Positions 9,833-23,500 of a DNA stretch of 64,000 nucleotides are shown piece after piece. The DNA lies in NCBI GenBank assembly GCA_015350385.1, contig WNKI01000002.1, forward strand, positions 6,306,700 to 6,370,699. The letters are read 5' to 3'. Positions within the stretch are counted from its first letter, which is position 1. Every line of letters starts with the position of its first letter. The notes beneath the pieces were generated by a model. It worked only from the letters and a program-made list of their open reading frames with translations, was not told the origin of the DNA and searched no databases. Source of the stretch: Aculops lycopersici. Lineage: Eukaryota > Arthropoda > Arachnida > Trombidiformes > Eriophyidae. The position numbers were made by a program, and so were the translations under genes.

Positions 9833-12800
9833 CTGTTTGTTGTTGTTGTTGTTTTTCAATGATTTAATATTTCAATTAGTCGCTTGACTTCAGATGTAGG
9901 CCTTAAATAAAAGAGAATCAATAGAAGCCAAATACTTACCGTCCACCGTCAACTTGATTAGCGAGCTGAGGGTGCCAAAATTGTTTGCCGCTTGGCACAG
10001 GTAATATCCCTGATCAGATTTGCTCACATCCCTAATGACCAGGCTAGCGTTTTCGAGTATGTGAATCCTCGAGTTGCTCACTATGGTTCGGTAGTGATTA
10101 GGCATCGAAGTTGGAATCTTTGACTGGTGAGCTCTCGCCTTTGGTGCAGTCATTGAGTTTGGTGCAGTGGTTGTGGTTTGGATTCCCGCTGCTAGGTTGT
10201 TGACATCAGCGTTACCGGAAGTGGATAGTAGCGAATCGCTTGCAGTAGTGTGCATTTGTGCACCGGAAAGCGACAACGACGGTGACGACGTCGGCGAGGG
10301 AGAAGGCGAAAAGGCGCCAATTTCCCACCTGTCAGATTGGAAATATCAATCAGCGATTGTGTGTTGGTGTTATTCGGTTAGTGAGAGTCCCAGAAAGAAA
10401 GAAAACTTATTTGAAGAAACAGCAACGCAATCCAATCTGTTATATCGTTGTGGAATAGGATCGAACCATAAAGCCATACGAACTGTCAGCAATTCAATTT
10501 GGCGCCAATTGATGGCAATCGATCATTATGACAAGCCCATTGTCGCCCATTGATTTTGAGTGGGGTCATTCTGTTCTGTTCAAAGTGGAGCATATGAAAT
10601 TGAATCCAAGTGACAATTGAACAATATATATATATCAGAGAAGAGAAGAGAAGACTACGTACCATATCCGGGGGTTTGGATAAGCCTGGGCCTGGCAGTC
10701 GATGATGATACTCTGGCCAGCGATGCATTCGAGATCCTTCGGCGGTTTGATCCATTTCGGTGGCACTATATTTGTATTTGTTGTTGTTGTTTTGCAATAT
10801 TTTATGTGACAGCCAATTTGTAGGACGATTGATTAGTGGAAATGTTCAATTGTTAGATTAGATTGGACACACTAAATGCAGGAGAAATCTCAAGTTTATC
10901 TCTCGAGATTGGCTAAATTTAATGACTACTATTTGGGATTGCTGAACTCGAAACTAAGACTAGGAGCAATTAGAATCAATCAGAGGAAGCTGGCCACGAG
11001 GATGGACTTCCTTTTAATGTCGCAAAGTTGAGCGACTTTAACGATCGGCATCCCGAAAGTGGCGACCGATTGCCAAGCACCAACAGGGAGTCTCGTGTTA
11101 ACAAACTTACCATTCACTAGCATTCGGGTTGTGTAATTGACGCTGGCCGCCTTGTTGGTGGCACTACACAATCGATTGGGGGAAAAAGCGGGCGCAAAAG
11201 AGACGAGATGAGGTTCCATCGATGCGGCAGCCGAGGGACAAGTGGTTGGTGGTGGTGGTGGCGCCAAGTTGTTTGCGGTGCAAACACGAGATGGTTGCGC
11301 CAACGCAAGTGGCCATTCGATTTGGAAGTAATATGTGCGTTTGTGTGTCGCCGGCAATCGATTCCGTTTCGGTTGCCGTTTAGTCGATTGGATGGCCAGC
11401 GGAGTTGTTATTGTCCGTAGGAGAGAGATGGAAGGAGGAAGAGAAGGCAATTTAAGATTAGAATCAAGTGCACAGTTAGTGGTGGCAACAAACTTCAGCT
11501 TGAGCCCATAGGCAAGAGAGGCCAGTGGAGAAACTTAGACTTGGACTCGGACTCGGACTAGTGGGCGCTAGCTAAGTGATTAATGTCGCCAACAACAAGA
11601 GGATCGGATTCACCACGACGACGAGGGCATTTGGTTTGAACCAAATTTGGTCACTTCCAATTGCAGTCGCCAGAATTAAAGAAGCCGAGGGGCAAAACCA
11701 AAGAGAGAGAGAGAGGGGATTTAGTGAAGCTAGTTATTCGCCCCAACTTCTCAGTATTGCTAACAACCGCCAAGAAATTCTATTGGACATCAGTCAAGTG
11801 GTTGCCCGCTGCACAGTGACCATTTGCTAGCAGGGGCAGCGGAAGTGGCACCACAACAACCACTTGCAGCACCAATTTGCCACAAGCGGAAGCGGCGGCA
11901 GCCAAGTTGCAATTGCTACTCGGTGTACAAAACCCAGGAAAATCGCGACCAAGACTCAAGTGCCTAGGCGACATATTGACGACCACCACCACGACGATGG
12001 CCATATCAAATTGGTTGCCAATTTGCGGTAGCCACTCGGCTGGCAGAATCAGATCGCCTGTCCAACTGCACAGATGATCCTGAGGAGCGAGCCGGAAGCC
12101 AGCCAAGAGCAGCTGATCTTCCGGTTAGTTTATATAGTACCCTTATACTTACATGCAAGTGTAATTCCCGTTGTCTCTAAAGTCAACGTGACTAAAGTAA
12201 AGTGTCGATGTGAACTCATTAGTTTGGTCGACTCTAATTAGCGCAAGCTGTTGTTGTTGTTGTGGTTGCTGTTGCTGTTGCGGTTGCTGCTGTTGCTGTT
12301 GGAATAATAATAATTGCTGCTGTATAACCTCCTCTATTGGCCTTCCGTTTTTCAGCCAACTCAAGCGAATTGGCGAGTCGCCTTCGATGACGGAGCAAGT
12401 GAGGAAGTTTCGCATTCCCTCGCGCAACGACTCGGCCGAAGTGATTGGCGAAATGACAGGTGGTACCAGGATATTTAGATGGAATTCATTCGATTGCGCA
12501 ATCTCATAATTAGACTCCAAATTGGCCTCTATGATTTGATCATTGATAGAAGCCGATTGCTGCTCTTGTTGCTGTTGGCGATCTAAAGCTCCGCTCGAAT
12601 GGATTGAGGCGGAGGCCAAGTTGTCGCTAGGTGCCTGCTGCTGTTTGAGCTGCAATACGCGACACTTGTAAAATCCCTGATCGCTTCGGTTTATATCCTG
12701 TATTATCAGCGTTCCATTTGCATGCACCTGGTGCCTTCTGCTCTGCGGAAACTTGACCCATTGCAACTGGTGCTCTGGACCGGAAGTCGAGCGTCGCCGG

Positions 12801-15800
12801 CGGCGTCTAATTGCCTCGTTCAATGAATCAGATGGAACCACCGTTTGCTGCCAATCCATTGGGATGTCGCTATAGTCCAGCGCCAGGCGCTGTCCTGTCG
12901 ACGCCGCGTACTCGCCAGTTGACAATCCATCTCCCATTGCCATGAGCTCGTCGCCATCCCACTCACCGCCCGTCATGTAGTCTTGACTTTCCAAGTTATT
13001 TAAATTGTTACTTCCGAGAGCTCCCGAAGACACGCCTCCTTGGGGGAAGTCGGGAAAGGGCTCGGGGTAATCCTGGCCGGAGGGCGGGGTCATGGCGCTG
13101 GCCTGCGCCAACCAATCGTCTTTGTCGGGATCCGTGTCACTAGGTTGATTTTCCCCATCCTTGGACATCAAATCGCTCGTTCCCCTTTTGCTGCTGGCAA
13201 ACTTTTCCCCAATTAGATAACCTTCTTGGCCACTGCCACTTCCGCCACTTGTCACCCTCTTTGCTCTTGAATTGGAGGCACTTGAAGTTGGCGCACCGCT
13301 GACGTGTCGCCTTTGGTAGGGAAAAAAGTCAACCGGTTGTAATGGGGAATCCGATTGGGGGTTTGAGTTTGTTGCGATCAAATGCGAATGCGACTGGGAG
13401 TTCAAGTTGGAGCTCAAACTTGATATTGGCCGATAAAACCACTCAATTCCAGCGATGGGATAACCGCCAAATGGACACTGGATGTGGAGTTGAGTGGTTC
13501 CAATTAAGGCACTTAGATTGTTTAAATGACGCGAGATAACCGGATATCCGCGAACGTCAATGCGAATCTCGTGCTCTATCTGGTGGTAACCATTGTTGGC
13601 CTGACACTTGTAGTAGCCCGAGTCCGACAATTGAACTTGCGATGCGTTTACAAACGAGTGCACGTGATTGTCTTGGCTAACGTAATCGCCGATTCGAAGT
13701 CTAACATTATACAACGACGATGAGGATTGCGATTGTGGTTGGGTTTGCTGCTGTGATTGCAAGTGCAAGGACGAGTGTTGTAATTGGAGACCGTTAATAG
13801 GATCTAGATTGATGTTGTTGCTGTTGATTCTATTGTTATGGGATTCAGTCAAGATTCCGGCGCCTAGTAGGTGCTCGTTCAGTTGCTGGTTGTCCAAAAA
13901 CCAGGTTATTTGAGGCAATGTAAAGCCGGTGGCCTCGCACTTTATCGACAACCTGTCTCCTTGATTGAGTATGCGAGCCTCTGGTTTGAGCTCAAATTTG
14001 GGCACATCCTCAAGGACATGCAATCTGAACGACAATCTCACCTGTTTGCAATTTTTCTGCTGCTGCTGCTGCTGTTGTTCATTTAAATCTTCCAAATTGG
14101 AATAAATATTATCACTTTTTGATTCAGTTAAATCCGATTGGGAATTTTCTTCTTCGCCGTCAGCATGGCAAAGGTGCAACTTGTAAACTCCACTATCAGC
14201 CTCTAGAAGTCGATTCAATTCCACCTGAACAACCACAAGTTGGTCCAAACTAACCATCAGTTGACTCAATGGCTTCAGTTTCTCTCTGCACTCGGCATCG
14301 AGTGATTTGTCGTTCTCAATTGTGGATGCTAGCTTAACATGACCGGACGGCATGAGGAGATTTAGTTTATCAAGAGCATTGGCCGAGTGCAGGTAGGTTT
14401 CCAATTTCTTCCAATCAATTCCGCTTAGTCCACTGCCAATAATCTCGTCCAAAGATGACGAGTCGTCTTTGGGATGCTTGCGGTAGTTGCTCAACAATCG
14501 GCGCAAGTCAATCATTTGACTCCTATCATGTCGCCCACTTGACTCTAAATATCGCTGAAGTTCCAACTCGTCCACATGGGGCGCTAGTCTAAATCTCTGG
14601 CTTTCATCCAGGTCATTGGGTGATGAATTAGCATTTTCGCCGATGGAACCGCCGTGAGTTTCATTACCTGCTGCTAGTGATCTCGAACTTGTAAATAGAT
14701 TGAACTGTCGAAGGAGGTCATTTTCATTTATAAGTATCTGATTGAATCTCTCACTGTTTCTATTGCCACCATTGAGGCCGCCACTTGTTGGCGCATCGGA
14801 CCTGCCATTTTCACTCAACTTGCCACCAATAATTGACTCGCCATCTTTGGTCCAGTGGAGTTTCAATTGTCTCAGTTGCTGTTGGTGCTGATGATTTTGA
14901 TGTAGTCTAGTCTTTTGATTTACATTGGCATTTAGATTCAATGATGATGACGGTGATTTGATGCTCACTTGATGTCGGCCAGTCGTTTGATCAACAAACT
15001 TGTGGCCAACTATTACAATGTTAAGCTTGACGCTTGATCCCTCGACGGCCACAATATCAGCTGCTGGCGAAAGAGTGTCGCTTGAGAGGAAATCTGCAAA
15101 AGAATCGCCAGCTCCGTGTGGTGATAATCCATTGTTTTGTAGAGTTGGGGTTGAAAGATACTTGGTATTGAAAGAGTTTTGAGTTTGGCTGTTCAGAAGG
15201 TTTAGGCACTTTGCGTGGAAGTTGGCGCTTGGCTGCCACCACGACCACCACCTGTTGTCTTGTTTGTTCTCCTTGCTCTGACGAGACATAGCTTGCTGAT
15301 GTTTTAATTGGGATAGTAACAGGATTAAACTAGCGTGATCCGAGGCAAGTGCATTATAATTGTTATTGTTGTTATAATTATTAGTACTACCAGAGGATGG
15401 ATGTAAAGGTTGTTGTGTTAGCTGGTCGCGGGGTCTCCAAAAGGCGAGAGGTCCGCGGGTTGAAAAAAGCGCAGCCTGTAGAGTTGATAGGGCCCAAGTT
15501 GGCTGCTTCTGTTGCTGTTGGCTGGACGTTTGGTCTTGAGCTATTGGTTGTTGAGGCGAGTTGAGTAGTAGGGTACCTGTTAGTTAGTTTATAGTATTGT
15601 ATATGAAATAATATATTTTATAGACGGACAAGTCAATTGATTAGTAATCTGTCATCTTTACCAAATGGGTAACTCGATCTTTCTATACATATAATGCCAT
15701 TGCTGCCGCTGCTGCTATTGTTTTCTCCTGGGACTATCCTCACAAGAGACACCGAGAGGAGTGTGGGAATTTCCTCGTGTATTCCCAATGGAAAACAAGG

Positions 15801-17496
15801 TCCCATTACCATCGACTGCGAGTCCACATCTACGCGGATCGAGCCCAACTCAAGACTTGGCATAGAGAATGATGAAAAAGAAGCTAACATTCGGCCGAGA
15901 CTAAGTAATAACAGAGTTGCCGGTCATATCTGTGGACGAAGGTCCTTTAATCTTTGGGAGGAGAAGTTGGAGTGGCAGGAGAAAAATTCTTGCAATTGGA
16001 TCAGTTTGTTGTGACGTAATTGGATCGGAAGTGGCCCTGAGTCGAGCACTGAGCAAACTTTGATCGAGCAGCAACGACAGGTTGCCTTCGTGGCTCGACA
16101 GAGACAACGAGGAGAGCGATGGAATTGGATGGGAGTTACCAAAGGAAAACGGAGACCACGACGACGACGACATCAGGTAAGATCATTGGACTAGCCGACT
16201 GACTGCACTTGCAGGACGGAAGTTGCAAGTTGCAATCCTCCGCTCGGGTGAGCCAGTAAGTCGTTGGAGTCGGCGCTGAATCTAGTCGGTTATGACCGGC
16301 GCCTAACTGCAGAGTCGCGCAGGCCCATGGCACAGGTTTTTAGAGTACTTTTTGGACCTTTTCCTTCCAGTTTTGGATAATTTTTTCGTGAATTGGACTG
16401 ATCTTTTTTGGTCAGAACCAGCAATCTGCCAATCAAAGGAGCGCGCATAGAGTGATCCTCTGATAGATTTTTCTCGCATTCCAGGCAATCCAGATTCAAA
16501 ACAGAAAAATATCCAAACGCTCTGGTACTAATCCAAAATGTTATTGCAAGCGCTGTAGCGAGCTTGATACTGCGTAAAAGTTGTGATAGAATGGAAGAGG
16601 GGGAGCCAGAGCTGGTGTTGTTGTCATTGTGTGCTCATTCATCCATCACCATCTTATGTCTCCTCAAAGAGGATTATCTCATTAGACTTGCGCAGTCCTT
16701 GGACGCGCCAGCTCGCAGGGTTCGCTGCCACGACGGCGGCGGCAGGTAAGCTGCTGTTACTTCCACTTCCGCTAAACCAACGCCTACCTGACGGCGCTCA
16801 TATCATCTCCTCGTCTTTGTCCGCCTGCTGCATTGGCCGCCCCTTTCACTCGCCCAGTGTTGCTGCGACCTGGAGACCCGTCGCCGCTGCTGCAGGTGGT
16901 TGCCGCACCAATACCAATACCAATACCAATACCTGCCCAACCGTCAACCTGTTTCGCTGGCTGTCGATACATTTGTAATCTACTATACATCACATCAAGC
17001 AGTCAGAAACCGGATCGCAGCGGCGGCAAAGGCGCCAAACTAAACGCGGCATACAAACTAGCGGCCGCAATAATGGAGGCATAAACTTGAACTTCCGCCA
17101 CCGTCGCTGTCACTAGCAGCAGGCTAGCTGCAGTCTGCTGCCGTCGCCGTCGCCACCCCGACCGCCACTGGCATACTACCAGTGAAAGGAGCATTCGACC
17201 TGGCGCTAAATTGCATTAGTCTCCCATTGTGTCTATCTCCCGGGCGCTACCGCTTGCGTTGCTACTGCCTTCGCTGTCTCTGTCGCTTCATTGAAAACCA
17301 TGAGGTTTATCCGCCGGAACTAAGTTTAGCTCTGGCCCCAGCGACTCGCAGCGAGTGGCGAGTTTCGAGTCGAGCAACTTGCGCCAGATGGACTTCCATC
17401 TCGGGATCTCACTACTACTACTACATGCCGAACAGAAGGGAGAAAGGACTCGTCTACTTTGCTGCGACTTGGTGGGGCAATCGTCAATCCAATCAA

Positions 17497-17527
<31 letters not shown>

Positions 17528-20500
17528 CGAGCACGACAACGCTACTCAATGACGACTGCCATCGAGCAGCTCGAGGGTCTCTAGCGACTCAGCGCTCGTT
17601 GCTCGATCCCACCAGGCGGCTAAATTGATTTATTGGCTTGGATTTCGGCTTCTTACTCCGGTCTCCTGTACTAAGAGACACCAAAGCTAAGTCGGTGGCT
17701 GATGGGAGCAAAGAGCAGTTGCGTCAAGAGCCAGTTCACTAAAACGACCAAGTGGCCAACCACGACGACGGCGGCGGCGACCTAGAAGAAACACAAATTG
17801 CCATAATTTTTTAAGTGCCTCGAATCTAAACTCATTTTGCTCGGAGTTTGGTTAAAAAGTAGACTCGTCGTAGCAGGCGACTGAGCTTAACAAAACTGGA
17901 CTCAATGAGAGAAATCTCATCTACTCAATGACAAAGTCCCCCGACTCTCTACAAATCAAATTGGCCTTCAGTTTCTTTGGAAGAAAGTTTTATAAAATAA
18001 AATAAAGAGACGGTCCCCATGGACCGAAATGAACAGATTGGAGAAGCGGCAACAAATCATGAGCTCGGTCAGCGATAGGGTGGTTTGCAATAAGGAGACT
18101 CGGTGTTCGTATCTATGATTTACTTTCTCTTTGGTGTCTTGGTATCTTAGTATCTTAGTATCTTAGTATCTTAGTATCTTAGTATCTTAGTATCTTAGTA
18201 TCTTAGTATCTTAGTATCTTAGTAGGAGAAACGAGAAAAAACGAGCCGCAGGGACTCTGCAATCAGACGGATCGCTTGATGAGCTATCCGAACGAGACAC
18301 GCCCATCCTGCAATTTCAAACTCGAGTTTATGCCGTGAAATTTGGCGAGTTAGTTTGTGAGCAAAACTGAAACCAAAACCAAAATCAAATCCTCCTTTCT
18401 ATTGCTTTGCTCTAACTCGCTGATGCAAGCGGAATTTGCACTTCTCTCGTTTGCTGGCTGGTGTGTCGTTTGGCGGCCGACCAGAAAGCGTATTGATTTC
18501 AACACAAACTAGAGGCCAAACTAACAGTGGCCACTGGAGCATTGGGTTTGTATTTGCGCTTTTGCTTTTGTGACGCGACTCGCTGGCAGCAACAATGATG
18601 CTGATGATGCCAAGCGAGCAAAACTAAAACGGCAACCACCGCTACCCAAAATAGGAGCTGAACCAGATAGAGGGATTGAGAGGCAAACAAAAAGACTTTA
18701 TATGGCGTCATTTGGCCAACTAACTGGCTGGCTGGCTGGAGAGCAGCAAGCGCTGGCCGGCGGGATCCAGAGGCGCCACTGCGAGCCGCAAATAAGCTAG
18801 TCCAACAGGCTTATTTGCGCCCCAACTCTGGACTAGCCGACTGCAAGCTGATGTGCCAGTCGACAAGAGAGCCAACAATGGGCAAGAGCAACAACAACAA
18901 GAAGCGCGTGCTTGTGACGGGTGAAAAATATCCAAGTTTGATTTAACCGCTGGCCAATGGTTTTGGTTTGCCTTTTGTGGCCGTCGCGTTTGTGGCTTCA
19001 GCCAGAGTGGTGGCAAAGGAAAAAGCAAAAGCTGGAGCAGAAGCAGAAGCAGAAGTTTCAACAACGGCGAGCTCGGCGCGATACGAAACCTGCGACTTCC
19101 GGTGACTGGCGCTCGTTTGCGCGCCTTGAGGTCCGCTAATTGGTTGTACGCTCGGTGGTTGCTGCGCTGGTAATAGCAACTCCTTTTGGCTAATGTGCAA
19201 TCTGAGACCACAAAAGCTAGCCGAGGTGATACACGTTAAACGGGAAGGAGCGTAACGTTACGGAATAAAGCCAAACTAAACACAAGTTCCACGACAAGTG
19301 CACTGCTCATTAATTCAAGCGTAAAAGTTAGCGGCCAGCATTCTTGCTTGGCGCGTGTGGCAAATCAATTAATGTGGCCACCTAATTGTCGGTTGTTGTG
19401 CTGCTCACTTAAACTGCTTGGTCACTTGCAATCACAAATACAATTCTAATCGAGCTTCAGCTTGTTCATCAAGCGAGAGGAAATTTGCAACTTCTTAGTG
19501 CTGCACCGTGGCGCTAGTTCTTGGTTATCGTTTGGTCTTTCGTAGTTCTGAGCTAGAATTTTGTACAAAATCTAAGAGGTTTTATGAGAAACCAAAGAAG
19601 CGCAAGATTATTGAAACAAGCGAGCGGCCTAAACATCGGATTCGGCCTGCGAGTTGCACACTTGATTGAGTTTAAGACTCTCTTTCTTTCCTGCTAGGGA
19701 CAAATCGAGTTTCGAATGTTGTGGACTCCGAGTAACATGATAACGCGCCGCTTGTTTCTCGATTCTCTCCGATTTTGTCGCTCAAAATGCTGGAAATTGT
19801 ATTTCAGCTTCGACGAAACTTCGGGCGAAATTTAGAACGCGAAACTGCATCTGCTGGCGACAAGTTTACGCTACAAACGAAGGGGAAAAGTCGCTTAGGT
19901 TGCCCAGTTTGCCATCAAAAGATCATCAGCGTTGGCCAACTTCCGCCTTGGCGCTCAACGCAACTCGTAGCCGCAAAGGTGCCACTTGCAGTCGCTTGGC
20001 CCCTCGTTGAGAGTTTTCCAGTGGACTCAGTCGTTAGCACTCAGTGTGTGCGGCCAACAAACTGGCCAAGTGGCAGAGGAAGAGGCGACAACAGCCACTT
20101 GTGCGAATGGCGACTTGATTGCCAATTGATTTGGCCACCGTCCTCGCCGACCTGCCACTTGGTTGTATTGCGTAAACTAGCGTCACTGGAATTTTTTGCT
20201 CACCGAAAGTGGCAAAGGTGAAATGGCAGCGCCACCACCTAATCGCGTTAACTCCATGGACGCTCTCGTGTCGCTTCCTTTTGGACTTACTTTTGCGCGA
20301 AGCTCGAGCGCTATCGGCGTCTCAAAGTTTTACTTTAGGCCTCTGGCCCAAGGCCTCTTGTCTCGAGACTCTCGAGAGAAAGTGAAATTTCTCACCGTGA
20401 GGCGCAAGGGAAGTCAGTCTCCTTTGCGCGGCCACTTGCCGCCGAGAATAATGATGATAATTTGGCTTCCGGTCAGGCGACCGCGAGTGCACGTTTGTCG

Positions 20501-23500
20501 CCGCACCTAGCGCACCGGGAAACGACGAAACAGTTGACTCATTTGTTATGGAAAAAACTTGAGGAGAGAGAGAGAGAGAGCTTTAAAAATAGTTGAAAGT
20601 TTTCTTGTTCGAGTTGTCCTTTGGCCAAGTGAAAAATCTACTTACCATACTTTTGCTCACTTGAGTTTCAGCGAGCAAAAAGGAGCAAGTGAGTTGAATT
20701 TTTCTCAAACTCTAAAAAAGAAAGCAAGAAAGACACTCGACTGACCAGAAAACTGGATGATGTCATTCAAATTAAGTGTCGCCCACTTTAGTCTCTCGCT
20801 TCTGTAAAATACTGAACCAACTTCTCGAGTTTCCAAAACACAGAGAGCAAAAACAGGGTGAGTGCCATCCACTTGACTTTTGCGCGCCTCACTATGTCGC
20901 CATGTTGCAGTTTTGAGAGTGAAAGAAGCCAAGTGGCCAAGCGGAAGTTTGTTGCGCTTGCTCAAATCTGGCAAATGTTACAAATTTAGCTTGTTGCTAA
21001 ATTTCTGTAGCCCACTGAAAGTCTATTCCCTTGACCAGAGTTTACGCTCGACATGCTCGTCTTTTCTGGCATTCGAAGGGCGGAAGTGCTTCCGCGAGGA
21101 GCGAGCTAGAAAATGCAAAGTTTCGCTCATTGAAGCGCAAATTTGATTCGCTTGTGGCGAAAGAGCAGTGGCAGCAAAAGTTTCCACTTTTTAATGTCTG
21201 TCTTTCTCTATACTATTTCTCTATACTGTGCCAAAAAAGACTGGCAAATGAAAAGAGCAACCAAGTTTTGCCCTCCGTCGTCATCATCATTCTCGAGTTT
21301 GCCTCTCGGTCGCTCCATCGTGCAGCGACGGCAGCGTCAATAGCGACGACAATCGCCGTTCCCCTTCGCAATTCGGCTGCTAAAATTTCATCCAAAAAGT
21401 TTCGCTGGGTAAAAAGTTGGAGAAAAGGGCAAAATAGATATGCAAGTTGCAATGGCAGCAGCAGCAGCTGGCGCTTGAGTTTGGGATGCTACTCAATTGA
21501 GATCCAATTCCAGTTCATTTCGTCAGATGGATTCAGACGGAGGGTTGAAAGCAAAGTGGTAAAATTGTCTTTCTCGAGTTTCATTTGTGCGATCAAGGGG
21601 GGGGGGGGGTCAGATAATGGAGGGGAAATCAAGTCGATTGCTGACAGATTGATTGAGTTCACTGCTTTTAATATTGCTCACTCCAATCGTCAACTCGTTT
21701 ACAACTTTGACACCCATAGTCACCACTCACTCACTCCCTCACCTGCTCTACCTGACTATTGGCCATCCGATTCGAGTGCTATGATTCTCGTTAGTTTTGA
21801 GTGATGAAACAACAAAAACAGCACAAATAACTCGACAGGTTCGAGATGAGTTGAAATGCACACCAATTAAGTGGATATCCCGTTGGCTCGGGGTGAGTGA
21901 GTTCACAGGTGAGATACCTGAGAGTGGACCAAAACCAAATAGTGATGCGCGAGCGACTAGCTAGAGGAGGAATACAAGTGGCGGGATTGGACAAATGACA
22001 GCCCCATTAGCTTCCGTTTTGCTTGCCGTCTCTATATGCGTCGCAAGCTGGTCGGCAAGCTAGCTAACCAGCGAGAGGGAGAGAGAGAAAGAGATAAAGT
22101 GGCGCATTGTGAGCGCGAGAGGCGAGCAGTCAGAGGAAACCAACCATCGAGTGACGTAATGATGGCCGCATATGAGAGAGCGAGAGTTACCTCGCGTTGC
22201 AATGCCTTTGCCTCTTATTCTTTTGCTCTCACTCTCACAAGTCGAGCAGCAAATCCACTCGACTACAACTGCTGCTACTTGGGATCACTAATGATACTCC
22301 GCGACGGCAACGGCGCCCAATAACACAACCACCGGCCAGCTAGTCGCCGCGAAATGAATGATATCAAATATCAGAAGAGTTCCACGCGCAAACTACGCGC
22401 TTCTTATTCATCGCCCCTCTCTCTCATACTCACGAGTTCAGCTTATAACTCGAATTCGGTTCGGTTCGGGATAGTAGCGAACAAATTGTATCAGTTCCGG
22501 TTTGCGCCGCGCGGCAATTTGACACCCAATAGCGTAGAGTTGGCACCTAACTTGCAATGAAACGCTAAGAGAAACACAACAACAACGAGCTTTAGCCAGA
22601 AACAGCAACTACAACGACAACGATGATGATAGATAATTTAATGGCCACTCGGCCGCGAGTTGCTCTCGCCACTAGTGCCACTAGTAGCGGGGACAACTCT
22701 ATGGCAAAGCGGCGCCGCAAACGAATGGCCGACACCGAGGTGCACAAAGACAGGAAGTGAAAGTTGCGCGCCTCTGCTGCGCCAGGTAAGTCAAGTTGCG
22801 AGAGTGTCGCTGTCGTAGGCTCTTTTGTGGCCACTTGGCGCCAGTTTCTCGCTACTCTCACCGCCGCCGCTTGTCGCAAATCGTTTTCTATTAGTCGGCC
22901 AGTCAGACGCTTGTCTAGTTGTATGGCTGTTGTCCTTTGATGTTAGACGGATCCAAGCGAGACAGTCGGCGCAGCGGGAAGCGCTTCAGGCTCGAGGCTC
23001 GGTTTGGCTAGCTGGCTAACCGAGTGGGCGTGTCCACTAGAAAGTTTACCGCCCTTTGGAGTCTGACGGTGAGTGGAAAAGAAGTGGACGCGATTTGCTA
23101 GAAACTGGAGGCCAGTAGTCGGGCTAAACGGAGCCAAGTTTATTGGCCTCGAGCGGCCGGCCAACAAAGGCGCGCTCGCTCCAGTGCAACTGTCACTTGG
23201 TCGCTCTCGTTATATATTAATAAAACTTGCTGCCGCTGGATATGGAGTTAAAGTGGAGAGGCGAGCAGAGAGAAACTGAACGGAACGAAACGGAACGAAA
23301 GCTAAGCTGCCGACCGACAAACAAGTTGGTTGGTCGGCCGATTGGTCGTTGCAAGTTTCAATTGTATAACTCGCCGCACACAAGTCGTCGTCAGCCGCCA
23401 GCTTGCACTTTCTCGCTCGCTTGCTGGCTTGCCAGCGGAGTTTGCTAGTGGCGCACCTAGCGACCGGGGCACCTAGCGCCGCGCGACGCAAGTGGAAAAT

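Noticed and set aside
15633..16173. Short minus-strand frames just upstream of the Dscam exon at 15576, considered as the signal-peptide exon
   Set aside because: No donor of the required phase (one base carried) adjoins them. The exon at 32262-32673 has the right phase, a strong donor and a hydrophobic leader.
21031..21804. 257-codon open frame on the + strand
   Set aside because: Reads as random Ser/Arg-rich sequence, crosses a poly-G run of uncertain length and has no recognisable motif.
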